This document shows positions 1 through 8,125 of a stretch of DNA of 64,000 nt, piece after piece (positions within the stretch are counted from its first letter, which is position 1; the number at the start of each line of letters is the position of its first letter). This stretch comes from Virgibacillus_N oceani_A (lineage in GTDB: Bacteria; Bacillota; Bacilli; Bacillales; Amphibacillaceae), in assembly GCA_041521345.1 (NCBI GenBank), contig JBGOHB010000007.1, one strand, 5' to 3'. Both the position numbers and the translations under genes were made by a program. The notes below the pieces were generated by a model. That model was not told where the DNA came from. It searched no databases and saw only the letters and a program-made list of their open reading frames with translations.

Positions 1-269
1 CAATTTTATTTTCTCAAAAAATCAAATTTGAGAGAGCTGCTTTCCTGTTGTCTTTTTAGAGCAATTTTCATAAGTGTTTTCATACAAATGTTAGTTGAAC
101 GAATCGGGCCGTTACTGGCTGTTAGATCTCCCGCTTAGCATTTTCATGTTTCCTTCATTCTTAAAGTGGGAGTCTTACGACGCACAGGACGTGCTAGTGC
201 CGACAAGGCCACAGGACGTGGCGTTTTTGTCGGCCAGCCAGTTAACCGCGATAAAATGATAGAAAGAGG
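1..269. repeat. Upstream region with one nested-hairpin repeat module
   Basis: No gene is recognisable here. Positions 199-234 form a nested hairpin: outer stem GCCGACA (199-205) with TGTCGGC (228-234), inner stem GCCAC (208-212) with GTGGC (218-222) around AGGAC. A second small hairpin with the same AGGAC loop lies at 182-194 (GCAC/GTGC). The architecture is shared with the repeat copies at about 4.0, 20.1, 30.1 and 44.2 kb. The end of the preceding gene lies outside the window. Confidence 0.6.
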
Positions 270-1271
270 GTGGGAGGAGTGGCTTACTATCTGGCAGTCG
301 ATGGAGGAGGAACAAAAACAGTTGCTATTATTACTGACAAAGAAGGAGTCATATTAGGGTTTGGGCTTACAGGAAACTGTAATCATCAAATCAGCCGGGA
401 AGCTGCGGAATTTGAGTTAAAAACAGCAACAGAAGAAGCGCTTAAATCCGCCGGCATAAAACAAAGCATGCTTTTCCGTTCCTGTTTTGGTCTGGCTGGA
501 GCAGACACTGCGAATGACTTTAAAATCATCCATACGATGCTTCAGAATTTAGGCTTTGACAAATACGCTATTTATAATGACGGGTTAATTGCACTGAGGG
601 CAGCTGACCCTGCTTTTGCAGGAATAACAATTATTTGCGGCACTGCGACAAATGCCATCGGCAGGGACAGGGAGGGCAATATTTATCAAGTGGGCGGCTA
701 TGGCTATGCATTTGGAGATTTTGGCGGAGGGCATCAATTATCCAAAGAAATCTTCAGGCTGGTCATTCGCAGTACAGAAGGCAGGGAACCTGAAACACTG
801 CTGACGCACCTTGTATTAAATAAACTTGGCTTTAAACATATGAACGCCATGTATGCATACTATCTTATAAATAAAAAGAGTATACCGGTCCATTTAACGC
901 CACTGCTCTTTTCAGCTGCAGAAAAAGGGGATGAGCCCGCCTCTCAATTAATAGAAAGACAGGCGGAGGAGTTGGTTTTATCCACTGCAGCATTAGCTGA
1001 AAAAATGAAGCTGTCTTCAGCGTCATTCAGCCTTGTGCTCGCGGGCAGTGTCCTGACAAAGTCCAAAAATGATCTGATGTATCGTGCATTTTTATCTAAG
1101 CTAGGCAAAACAAATTTGAATGCAAAGGTGAAACTATTAAAAGTGGAACCGGTCATCGGTTCAAGTTTATTGGCTATTGGGGACGTTGTCGATGAAGAAA
1201 AAGTGAGGCAGAACCTGATTCAATCTCTTCCATCTGTAACGAAAGGCAGTGATGCAGATGAACAAAACTAA
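270..1271 (+). CDS. BadF/BadG/BcrA/BcrD-type ATPase, N-acetylglucosamine-kinase-like
   Basis: This is a 333-residue protein of the ASKHA sugar kinase fold. The phosphate-1 loop DGGGTKT is at residues 11-17, an FGLAGAD segment and an IICGTATNAIGR phosphate-2-like segment follow, and a GGYGYAFGDFGGG glycine-rich stretch sits mid-protein. Family members phosphorylate N-acetylglucosamine or similar sugars. It is the first gene of a carbohydrate operon and its 3' end overlaps the GH4 gene, so it probably phosphorylates the imported or released sugar. The start is a GTG at 270 next to an AGAAAGAGGG purine run. The GTG at 279 is another candidate, so the exact start is uncertain. The substrate is inferred only from family and context. 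Confidence 0.8.
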   Translation: MGGVAYYLAVDGGGTKTVAIITDKEGVILGFGLTGNCNHQISREAAEFELKTATEEALKSAGIKQSMLFRSCFGLAGADTANDFKIIHTMLQNLGFDKYAIYNDGLIALRAADPAFAGITIICGTATNAIGRDREGNIYQVGGYGYAFGDFGGGHQLSKEIFRLVIRSTEGREPETLLTHLVLNKLGFKHMNAMYAYYLINKKSIPVHLTPLLFSAAEKGDEPASQLIERQAEELVLSTAALAEKMKLSSASFSLVLAGSVLTKSKNDLMYRAFLSKLGKTNLNAKVKLLKVEPVIGSSLLAIGDVVDEEKVRQNLIQSLPSVTKGSDADEQN

Positions 1272-2574
1272 AATCACCGTAATTGGAAGCGGCTCTTCCT
1301 ACACCCCCGAATTAATAGAAGGGTTCATATCCAATGCCTCCCTTCTCTCATTGGAAGAAGTATGGCTATGTGATATTGAAGAAGGAAAAGAAAAAATGGA
1401 TATAATTCATCACTTGACGAATAGAATGGTTAATAAGACTGGTCGTCCCTTTAAAGTTTACTCTACTTTAGATAGAAGAAAAGCCATCGAAAATGCTGAT
1501 TATGTCATTACACAAATTCGTGTTGGCCAACTGGAGATGAGAAAACAGGACGAGTATATTCCAAGTAAGCATGGTCTGATCGGCCAGGAAACAACTGGAG
1601 CCGGAGGTTTTATGAAAGCACTCCGGACGATTCCCGTGATGCTGGATATATGCCGGGATATGGAAGATCTGGCACCGGAAGCATGGCTGCTTAATTTCAC
1701 CAATCCGGCAGGCATCGTAACTGAAGCAATTTTAAGGTACAGCAATGTGAAAACGGTAGGACTTTGCAATAATCCTATTAACTTTCACAAAAAATTTGCT
1801 GAATACTATGACGTGTCCATGGACGCCGTAAGTATAGACTTTGCGGGAATTAATCATTTGAATTGGATTGTTGATTTTTTTATCAATGGCGAATCGAAAT
1901 TACAAGACGTTTTATCAGGCAGGAAAATGACCTATCAGGCAGAAAATATTCCTGCATTTAATTGGGACCCAGGGTTTCTGCAAAGTCTTGGAGCTATCCC
2001 ATCCGGATACCATCGATATTATTACCAGACAGACAGGATATTGAAACAGCAAAAGGAACATTTTGAAAAAGGAACCACAAGGGCGGACGAGGTAATGAAG
2101 CTTGAAAAAGAGCTGTTTCAGATATATGCCGACCCTAGATTAGCAGAAAAACCGAAATTGCTGGAAAAAAGAGGAGGTGCTTTTTATTCCGAGGCTGCCG
2201 TAAATTTAATTACATCCATCCATTTGAACTCAGGAAGCATTCACACTTTAAATGTAAGCAATAACGGGGCAATTACTTGCTTGCCTGATGCGGCATGTGT
2301 GGAAGTGAATTGCGTGGTGGAAAAAAATCGGGTTATTCCTTTGCAGGTAGATGATCAAAACATTTCCCCGCAAATAAGAGGGCTTTTGCAGGTCGTAAAT
2401 GCCTATGAAGAACTGACGGTGGAAGCTGCTGTCCATGGAGACAGGGGCAAAGCCATTCAAGCCTTAACAATTCACCCGCTCGTTGGGGCATTCGAGGTCG
2501 CGGACAGGTTACTGGACGACTTACTTGCAGCAAACCAGCTTTATTTGAAGAAATTTCAAGTAGAGCGGTATTAA
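1252..2574 (+). CDS. Glycoside hydrolase family 4 (6-phospho-beta-glucosidase/alpha-galactosidase type)
   Basis: The protein has about 440 residues, typical for GH4. Visible hallmarks are the N-terminal Rossmann motif GSGSSYTPE, the GQETTGAGGF segment, NFTNPAG, the metal-binding LCNNPINF (Cys plus Asn-x-Pro) and the downstream GINHLNW histidine motif. GH4 enzymes cleave glycosides by an NAD+- and Mn2+-dependent redox-elimination mechanism, usually on 6-phosphosugars but sometimes on free glycosides. The gene overlaps the kinase gene by about 20 bases, indicating translational coupling. Start codons at 1249 (GTG), 1252 and 1258 are all in frame. I prefer 1252 because GAAAGG lies at 1241-1246. 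The operon has ABC rather than PTS transport, so the substrate may be an unphosphorylated oligosaccharide. Confidence 0.87.
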   Translation: MQMNKTKITVIGSGSSYTPELIEGFISNASLLSLEEVWLCDIEEGKEKMDIIHHLTNRMVNKTGRPFKVYSTLDRRKAIENADYVITQIRVGQLEMRKQDEYIPSKHGLIGQETTGAGGFMKALRTIPVMLDICRDMEDLAPEAWLLNFTNPAGIVTEAILRYSNVKTVGLCNNPINFHKKFAEYYDVSMDAVSIDFAGINHLNWIVDFFINGESKLQDVLSGRKMTYQAENIPAFNWDPGFLQSLGAIPSGYHRYYYQTDRILKQQKEHFEKGTTRADEVMKLEKELFQIYADPRLAEKPKLLEKRGGAFYSEAAVNLITSIHLNSGSIHTLNVSNNGAITCLPDAACVEVNCVVEKNRVIPLQVDDQNISPQIRGLLQVVNAYEELTVEAAVHGDRGKAIQALTIHPLVGAFEVADRLLDDLLAANQLYLKKFQVERY

Positions 2575-2608
2575 TCTAGATGATTATAAATAAAGGAGGC
2601 ATACATGT

Positions 2609-3934
2609 ATGAAGAAATCATTAGCCTTTCTGTTTATGGCAAGCTTATTCGTTTTTACTGCTTGTGGCAACGATGAAGATGCTGGGTCTGAAACAGAAAA
2701 TGATACTGACGAAACCACGGGGGCTGGCGGAAATGAGGAAGTCACATTGGATATTTTCAGTTGGAGAAGCGGTGATACAGAGGAATTTGATGAAATAATA
2801 GCAGCTTTTAACGAAGCATACCCGGATATCCATATCAATTTTGACCCTACTACAGCACCGGAGTATGATTCAGCATTAAATACGCAGCTGAGTACAGACA
2901 CAGCGGCGGATATTTTCTTTGTAAGGCCTTTTTCCCTTGGCGAGAATATATACGATGCCGGGCACCTGGAAGTGCTAACGGAAGCGGATATTGAAAATCT
3001 CGCGGCAGTGGATGACATCCAGAAAGATATTTACACTTCTGGTGAGACAGATGAGTTATATGCCATGCCATTTAATTTTGTATCCTATGGTTTCCTTTAT
3101 AACAAAACGATGTTTGAGGAAAATGGCTGGGATGAACCAGAAACATGGGATGAATTCTATGCCCTCTTGGAAGATATTAATCAGGAAGGTATAACACCAT
3201 TAGCACTTGGCACGGCAGATGATTGGGTGATAGATGAGATTGTCGGGAGCGGATTTTATCCGAGCTTTGTCGGCGGGGAAGAATGGAGAGAAGGATTACT
3301 TGCTGGAGAAAATAGTTTAACAGATACAGCGTATGTTGATTTTCTTGATAATCTTGTTCAATGGGCGGACTATATGCCGGAAAACATGGAAGGACTTGGT
3401 TATGTAGACGCTTTGCAAATATTCATGGCGGAAAATGCTGCCATTTGGGTAACCGGTTCCTGGGCACTGACTGACCTTGATCAGGATGAAATCACGTTTG
3501 ACATTGATATGTTCGCATCTCCTGTAGAAAACAGCGGTGATCAAAAATGGATCGGCTTTAACGGCGGTGCCGGGCTTGGCATTAATGCTGGGTCGGAACA
3601 TCAGGAGGAAGCAAGAATTTTTCTGAACTGGCTGATGAGTGAGGATGCCCAAGCATTAACTCTCAATCTGCTTCCGGGTCAATTTCCGCCAGGTGATATT
3701 CCATTGGATCAAATTGAAGATCCTACAAACAGAAAATGGCTGGAAGCTGGCGGAGAGAATGATGAGAATTACGCTGTCGGACTCGCTTTTGAAGGCTTAA
3801 ACGCCGGGGATCCAACGATGGGTACACTGCAGATGGAAAATATTTCTCAACTTTTACAAGGGGCATTAAGCCCGGAAGAAGCTGCAGAAAATATGCAGGA
3901 AGGGTTATCTTCCTGGTATGAACCTTTTCAGTAA
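2609..3934 (+). CDS. Sugar ABC transporter substrate-binding lipoprotein (family 1)
   Basis: This 441-residue secreted protein has a lipoprotein signal: Lys-Lys, a hydrophobic core and the lipobox FTAC with the acylated cysteine at residue 19. A low-complexity Asp/Glu/Thr linker follows, then an extracellular solute-binding family 1 fold (VTLDIFSWRSGDTEEFDEI; YAMPFNFVSYGFLYNKTMF). It would capture the sugar outside the membrane and deliver it to the two permeases encoded downstream. The mature domain is strongly acidic, as in halophiles. The ribosome site AAAGGAGG is at about 2592-2599. The 335-base gap to the permease gene carries a structured repeat that could set the relative mRNA levels (inference). 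Confidence 0.9.
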   Translation: MKKSLAFLFMASLFVFTACGNDEDAGSETENDTDETTGAGGNEEVTLDIFSWRSGDTEEFDEIIAAFNEAYPDIHINFDPTTAPEYDSALNTQLSTDTAADIFFVRPFSLGENIYDAGHLEVLTEADIENLAAVDDIQKDIYTSGETDELYAMPFNFVSYGFLYNKTMFEENGWDEPETWDEFYALLEDINQEGITPLALGTADDWVIDEIVGSGFYPSFVGGEEWREGLLAGENSLTDTAYVDFLDNLVQWADYMPENMEGLGYVDALQIFMAENAAIWVTGSWALTDLDQDEITFDIDMFASPVENSGDQKWIGFNGGAGLGINAGSEHQEEARIFLNWLMSEDAQALTLNLLPGQFPPGDIPLDQIEDPTNRKWLEAGGENDENYAVGLAFEGLNAGDPTMGTLQMENISQLLQGALSPEEAAENMQEGLSSWYEPFQ

Positions 3935-4008
3935 ATTTGTACGTGGCTGGGACAAAACAATTTTAGTTATCAAAAATCCGAATATCCTTAAAATTGCGCT
4001 TAAAATCC

Positions 4009-4182
4009 GCTCCGGAAATATACTTCGCTTTCCGCTGGCGGCTGGTTAGCCTCCTTGCCCCGACAAGGGGTATGCCGACGTTGCCCGCAAAGGGCGGTTT
4101 TAGTCGGCCTTCATTATTGTCGCACTGTGGGGTCTCACCGATGCCTTTCCTCCCGCAGGACGTCTACGTATATTCCCGGAGC
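4009..4182. repeat. MITE-like structured repeat, copy A (intra-operonic)
   Basis: This 174-bp element is bounded by 15-bp terminal inverted repeats, GCTCCGGAAATATAC (4009-4023) and GTATATTCCCGGAGC (4168-4182), with one mismatch. Inside is a nested hairpin: outer stem GCCGAC (4074-4079) with GTCGGC (4103-4108), inner GCCC (4083-4086) with GGGC (4092-4095) around GCAAA. It lies between the binding-protein and permease genes. Copy B at 20058-20331 has the same termini. No ORF lies within it. Confidence 0.75.
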
Positions 4183-4269
4183 TAACTTGGTGGATTATTT
4201 ATATTTTCAATGCTTACTCAGCGTTCTGTCCCAGTCTCAAAGGATAACCAGATGAAAGGGGGAAGCACC

Positions 4270-5175
4270 GTGAAATTCAAGAAGAAGTTATTATGGTTTA
4301 TTTTGCCAGCATTCTTAATTTACTCAGGGTTTATGCTCATTCCCCTTATTTTGTCGATGAGAGTATCTTTTTATGAATTTTCCGGGATCGGAGACATGAC
4401 TTTTATAGGTTTTGATAACTTCTATCGGTTGCTTTTTGAATCCCCGTATAATGAGCGTTTTTTTAATGCAGTAGGAAATACATTTGAATTTTTTGCGTAT
4501 ACGATGGTTTTTCAAAATGTAACAGCGCTTCTATTGGCGCTTGCTCTGACGCGAGGTTTGAAACTGACCGGCTTTTTTCGAACGGTGATCTTTATTCCTG
4601 TCACATTATCATTATTGATGATCGGTTTTGTATGGTCCATCATGCTTAACCCGAATATTGGTGTTGTTAATGAAATTTTAAGTGCGGTTGGCTTGGAAAA
4701 CTGGACACGTGCCTGGTTAGGTTCTGAAAGTTTAGCGCTGCCAACAGTTGCGCTCGTAAATGCATGGCAGTATACAGGTTTGATGGTGATGTTATTTGTC
4801 GCAGGTATCCAGGGCATTCCGGAAGAACAGTTTGAATCTGCCAAAATTGACGGGGCCAACGCTTGGCAAGTTTTTAAAGGTGTTATTTTACCGCCTTTGG
4901 TGCCGGTTATTGGCATCGTTACCATCATGACGTATATGGGTGTATTCAATCAATTTGACCTTGTTTATTCGATGGTTGGTTCCACCGGGGGACCGAACTA
5001 TGCTGTGGATGTATTGGGTACATTTTTCTACCGGACCGCATTTGGCGGAGCGGGTGGTCAAATGCCGCAAATGGGACTCGGCGCCACCATTGCCACCATG
5101 ACTTTCCTGTTTATCGCCTTTGCGATTGGCGCGTTTTTGTATCTGTCCTATGTAAGAAAGAAGGGGGAAAACTGA
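4270..5175 (+). CDS. Sugar ABC transporter permease (MalF/UgpA type)
   Basis: This is a 301-residue inner-membrane permease with six predicted membrane segments. The cytoplasmic EAA loop, where the ATPase docks, reads EEQFESAKIDGANAWQVFKG followed by VILPPLVP. It is the first of two permeases that should form the heterodimeric channel for the binding protein encoded at 2609. The start is a GTG at 4270 with AAAGGGGGAAG just upstream (4256-4266). An in-frame start further upstream at 4210 would reach towards the repeat element and lacks a ribosome site. No ATPase gene is in the operon, so a shared MsmX-type ATPase is likely (inference). Confidence 0.88.
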   Translation: MKFKKKLLWFILPAFLIYSGFMLIPLILSMRVSFYEFSGIGDMTFIGFDNFYRLLFESPYNERFFNAVGNTFEFFAYTMVFQNVTALLLALALTRGLKLTGFFRTVIFIPVTLSLLMIGFVWSIMLNPNIGVVNEILSAVGLENWTRAWLGSESLALPTVALVNAWQYTGLMVMLFVAGIQGIPEEQFESAKIDGANAWQVFKGVILPPLVPVIGIVTIMTYMGVFNQFDLVYSMVGSTGGPNYAVDVLGTFFYRTAFGGAGGQMPQMGLGATIATMTFLFIAFAIGAFLYLSYVRKKGEN

Positions 5176-5176
5176 T

Positions 5177-6013
5177 ATGGTGAAAGGAAAAAAGGACAGA
5201 CTATTGGATTTGTTTGCCTATCTCTTTCTAATCATTGCAGCCATTGTAGTGGTCTACCCCTTGTTTGTTATGATCATCACTTCCTTGAAAACAAATATGG
5301 AAGTACTCGTTAACCCGTTTGGATTACCAACTGAACTTAATTTTGAGGGTTATAAATATGTGTTTCAGACTGGAAACTTTCCGATATTTTTTCGGAACAG
5401 CATTTTTATTACCCTTGTTTCATTGTTTATTCTTCTGGTCGTAACGGTGATGGCTAGCTATCCTTTATCAAGGTTCTCCTTTTTTGGAAACCGGATAATA
5501 TATTTCTACTTTATCATTGGAGCCATGCTTCCAACCAGATTAGCTACAGTGAATCTTTATCAGGTTGTAAATGGATTAGGATTGTTCGACACGCTTTGGG
5601 CTTTAATATTGATTTACATTGCGATGACGATTCCTATATCCGTATTTATCATCGCAGGATTTATGGCGGAATTGCCTAGGGAATTGGAGGAATCCGCCCA
5701 TATTGACGGCGCCTCTGACAGTCGGATTTTATTTTCGATATGGGTACCATTACTTCGGCCGGCACTTGCAACAGTAGCGATATTTAATTTTATACCTATT
5801 TGGAATGAATTCTTCTTCCCGCTGATTTTTATTAGCAGTGAGAATTTAAAACCATTGCCACTTGGGTTGGCTACATTTTTTGGACAGTATCAGTCTGACT
5901 GGCCAACAGCTTTTGCGGCACTGACGATTGCCATTTTACCGCCGCTGATTTTTTATTTAATTGCTTCAAAACACTTTATCAAGGGATTAACAGCCGGGGC
6001 TTTGAAAGGCTGA
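5177..6013 (+). CDS. Sugar ABC transporter permease (MalG/UgpE type)
   Basis: This 278-residue membrane protein is the partner of the preceding permease and starts just after its stop codon. The EAA-loop sequence is PRELEESAHIDGASDSRILF followed by SIWVPLLRPA, and the C terminus FIKGLTAGALKG is typical of MalG-like permeases of carbohydrate uptake transporters. The ribosome site GAAGGGGGAAA lies in the end of the upstream gene, so the two are translationally coupled. The fold and role are clear; the substrate is not. Confidence 0.9.
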   Translation: MVKGKKDRLLDLFAYLFLIIAAIVVVYPLFVMIITSLKTNMEVLVNPFGLPTELNFEGYKYVFQTGNFPIFFRNSIFITLVSLFILLVVTVMASYPLSRFSFFGNRIIYFYFIIGAMLPTRLATVNLYQVVNGLGLFDTLWALILIYIAMTIPISVFIIAGFMAELPRELEESAHIDGASDSRILFSIWVPLLRPALATVAIFNFIPIWNEFFFPLIFISSENLKPLPLGLATFFGQYQSDWPTAFAALTIAILPPLIFYLIASKHFIKGLTAGALKG

Positions 6014-6031
6014 CTTTAGGAGGCAAAAGAA

Positions 6032-7042
6032 ATGGTAACGATGGGTGCAAGTTATTTTGGCAACCGTATGATTCAGCATGTGGAAAAGGATTTGGAAGAG
6101 CTGAAGGAAAAAGGATTCACTGATATTTTGCATACTGTCTCTGAGAATGATCTGAAATTTTACCGGGACACAATGAAAGACATTATTCAGCTTTCCAAAA
6201 GTATGGGATTTACTGTAACCGTAAGTCCCTGGTCCATTGGTTTGGTATTTGGCGGTGAAGCTTTTTCGGAGTTTCATATTCATCATCCAGAAGCATGTCA
6301 GGTAACACAGGAAGGGAAAAGGCTGCCACAAGCTTGTTTTAATCATCCGGATTTCCGCAGATTTATGAAGGAATGGGTAGATGCGGTCAATGAAATGGGT
6401 GCTGATTACATTCTTTGGGATGAGCCGCATTGGGCAGGTCAGGGCGGCTGGTATTTTATTGAAGATTATGAATGGACTTGCTGGTGTGAGGCTTGCCGGG
6501 CTTCGTTCGGGAAATGGTACGATTATGATATGCCTATAGAGTGGAATAAGGATATCGAAAATTTTCGCAAGGATGTAATGATTAATTTTCTGGATGAGTT
6601 ATCCGGGTATGCGCTTGGGCTGAAGGTGAGAAATATTGTATGCTTTTTTCCAAACAGGAAAAGGCTGATCGTTCCGCCGGAGTGGGAAAAGGCTGCGGGT
6701 CTTGAGGCCGTGGAAATATTTGCAACTGATCCTTATTGGGTAGGATCGAATTATGCAGCAGAGGATTTCGTGAATTTTTATGTAAAAGCAGCCGTGGACA
6801 TTGCGGAGAGAACCGGAACAAAACCACAATTATATATTCAGAATTTCCGTATTGAAGATGGAAATGAAGGAGATGTTAAAAAAGCTGTAGAAACAGGATG
6901 GAATAATGGGATAAAAGATTTTTATGCATGGGGATTTAATAGTTGTGCACATATGTCTTTTTTGCGGAGTGACAATCCGGAAGCTACTTTTGCGGCTTAT
7001 TATGAGACAGTTTTGGACAAGGCTGGTCGGAATGAGATTTAA
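6032..7042 (+). CDS. Conserved TIM-barrel-like protein of a GH4/ABC operon, function unknown
   Basis: This 336-residue soluble protein has no signal peptide. The start is preceded by TTAGGAGGC (6015-6023). I do not recognise a named family. The sequence has a glycosidase-barrel character: MVTMGASYFGNRM at the N terminus, GFTDILHTVSENDLKFY, GADYILWDEPHW with paired acidic residues, ending in FYAWGFNSCAHMSF. A short CWCEAC cluster near residue 151 could bind metal or form a disulfide. It is the last gene of the carbohydrate operon, 18 bases after the permease, so it probably acts on the imported sugar in the cytoplasm, as a glycoside hydrolase-like or isomerase-like enzyme. That role is inferred from context. 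Confidence 0.6.
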   Translation: MVTMGASYFGNRMIQHVEKDLEELKEKGFTDILHTVSENDLKFYRDTMKDIIQLSKSMGFTVTVSPWSIGLVFGGEAFSEFHIHHPEACQVTQEGKRLPQACFNHPDFRRFMKEWVDAVNEMGADYILWDEPHWAGQGGWYFIEDYEWTCWCEACRASFGKWYDYDMPIEWNKDIENFRKDVMINFLDELSGYALGLKVRNIVCFFPNRKRLIVPPEWEKAAGLEAVEIFATDPYWVGSNYAAEDFVNFYVKAAVDIAERTGTKPQLYIQNFRIEDGNEGDVKKAVETGWNNGIKDFYAWGFNSCAHMSFLRSDNPEATFAAYYETVLDKAGRNEI

Positions 7043-7556
7043 ATATAACGTTAGCCAGGGGAAGGAAAGTAAATACGGGGCAACAAGATACTTTAGCATC
7101 ATAAGCAAGCAAATATCCGTCGCTTCATTTTCACTTTCAGATACAAGCAAATATATTATTTATTAAATAAGTCCCTAAAATCAAGAGGATAACATAAAAC
7201 ATTTCCCGTCAAGAGATCTCATTATGCTTGTCTCCCTTGATGGTTTCCATACGATATAATTCCATGAAGGTTATTGAAATGAAGAAATGTTTCTGTGCCG
7301 ATCGTAAAAAATACATTGTATAAATGCATTGATTGTTATTAAAAACTATGATAAATTAATATAGATACACCCAAAATTTATTAATTTTATATACAGGTAT
7401 CCTATTTTAAATTATATAACATTCGGTCCTTTTTGTCAACACTTATTTTTAATATTTTTGGGAGGGTTTAGTACGTTAGTACAAAGGAAAGAATATTGCA
7501 GAAGTAGTAATAATCAGCTAAACAGGTGAATGAATTGGTTTAGTGCTGAATTAATA
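7043..7556. other. Intergenic region with weak hairpin, no gene
   Basis: No coding region is supported. An imperfect hairpin at about 7207-7250 (GTCAAGAGATCTC against CTCCCTTGATGG) may terminate the carbohydrate operon, but it is not followed by a convincing T-run. The rest is AT-rich, with a short GTACGTTAGTAC palindrome near 7470. Confidence 0.4.
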
Positions 7557-7974
7557 GGAAGGTGATAAACCTGAAAAACACGGAACGATATGAGCCAATT
7601 AAATTCCTGGAAGGGAGGAGGTTCTATTTAAGGTCAAAAAAGAATGAAGATTTGGATTTTTCCATACTACTCTTTGGGCTAAGGGAGGCAGAAAACTAAC
7701 AGGAAGCCAGACCGTATTTAGTCATTTAGGAGTTCAAAATTGATTTGAGAACATATCAACATACATTAGCAGGATCGATTTCATCATATGTTTGCAAGAA
7801 AATAACCAGCCTATTGGGGAAATGGCTATGTTGCATATCGGCCATCAAAATGCTGTTGTTCGTATTCCTGTATTCGATCCTGAATTCTGGGGAAGTGGGT
7901 ATGACATCGAAGCGTGTGTGCTGAAGATTAGAGAAAGAAGTGCCACAGGAATCGAAAACTGCAACCGAAATTAG
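7557..7974 (+). pseudogene. GNAT N-acetyltransferase pseudogene
   Basis: The remnant is readable in two frames. From 7571 (after the ribosome site GGAAGG and a CTG where a start should be) the first frame gives the classical GNAT opening FLEGRRFYLRSKKNEDLDF, then stops at 7697-7699. The adjoining frame continues TTLWAKGGRKLTGSQTVF, meets a TGA at 7741-7743, and continues in frame into ICLQENNQPIGEMAML and DPEFWGSGYDIEA, the acetyl-CoA-binding region. The gene has lost its start codon, has a frameshift at about 7665 and a nonsense codon, and lacks the last helix. It lies just upstream of the solitary rpoB. Confidence 0.8.
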
Positions 7975-8125
7975 CTTTTCAGCAATATGCTAAAAATATT
8001 TTAGTATTATGTACAACTTATGCTGTCGACATTAGCAGTTAGCGATTATCCAGATTTTTAATATTACTTCCACATTAAACAGATATTAACATCTGTGAAA
8101 ATATTTGATTTAAGGGGTGAAGCAG

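Noticed and set aside
3971..3987. ATCCGAATATCC near copy A as an ISL3 end
   Set aside because: The match to the ISL3 end is short and imperfect and no transposase sequence is nearby.
8117..8125. GTG at 8117 as the rpoB start
   Set aside because: It lies inside the AAGGGGTGA ribosome site; TTG 8126 gives the canonical MTGQLVQYG N terminus.
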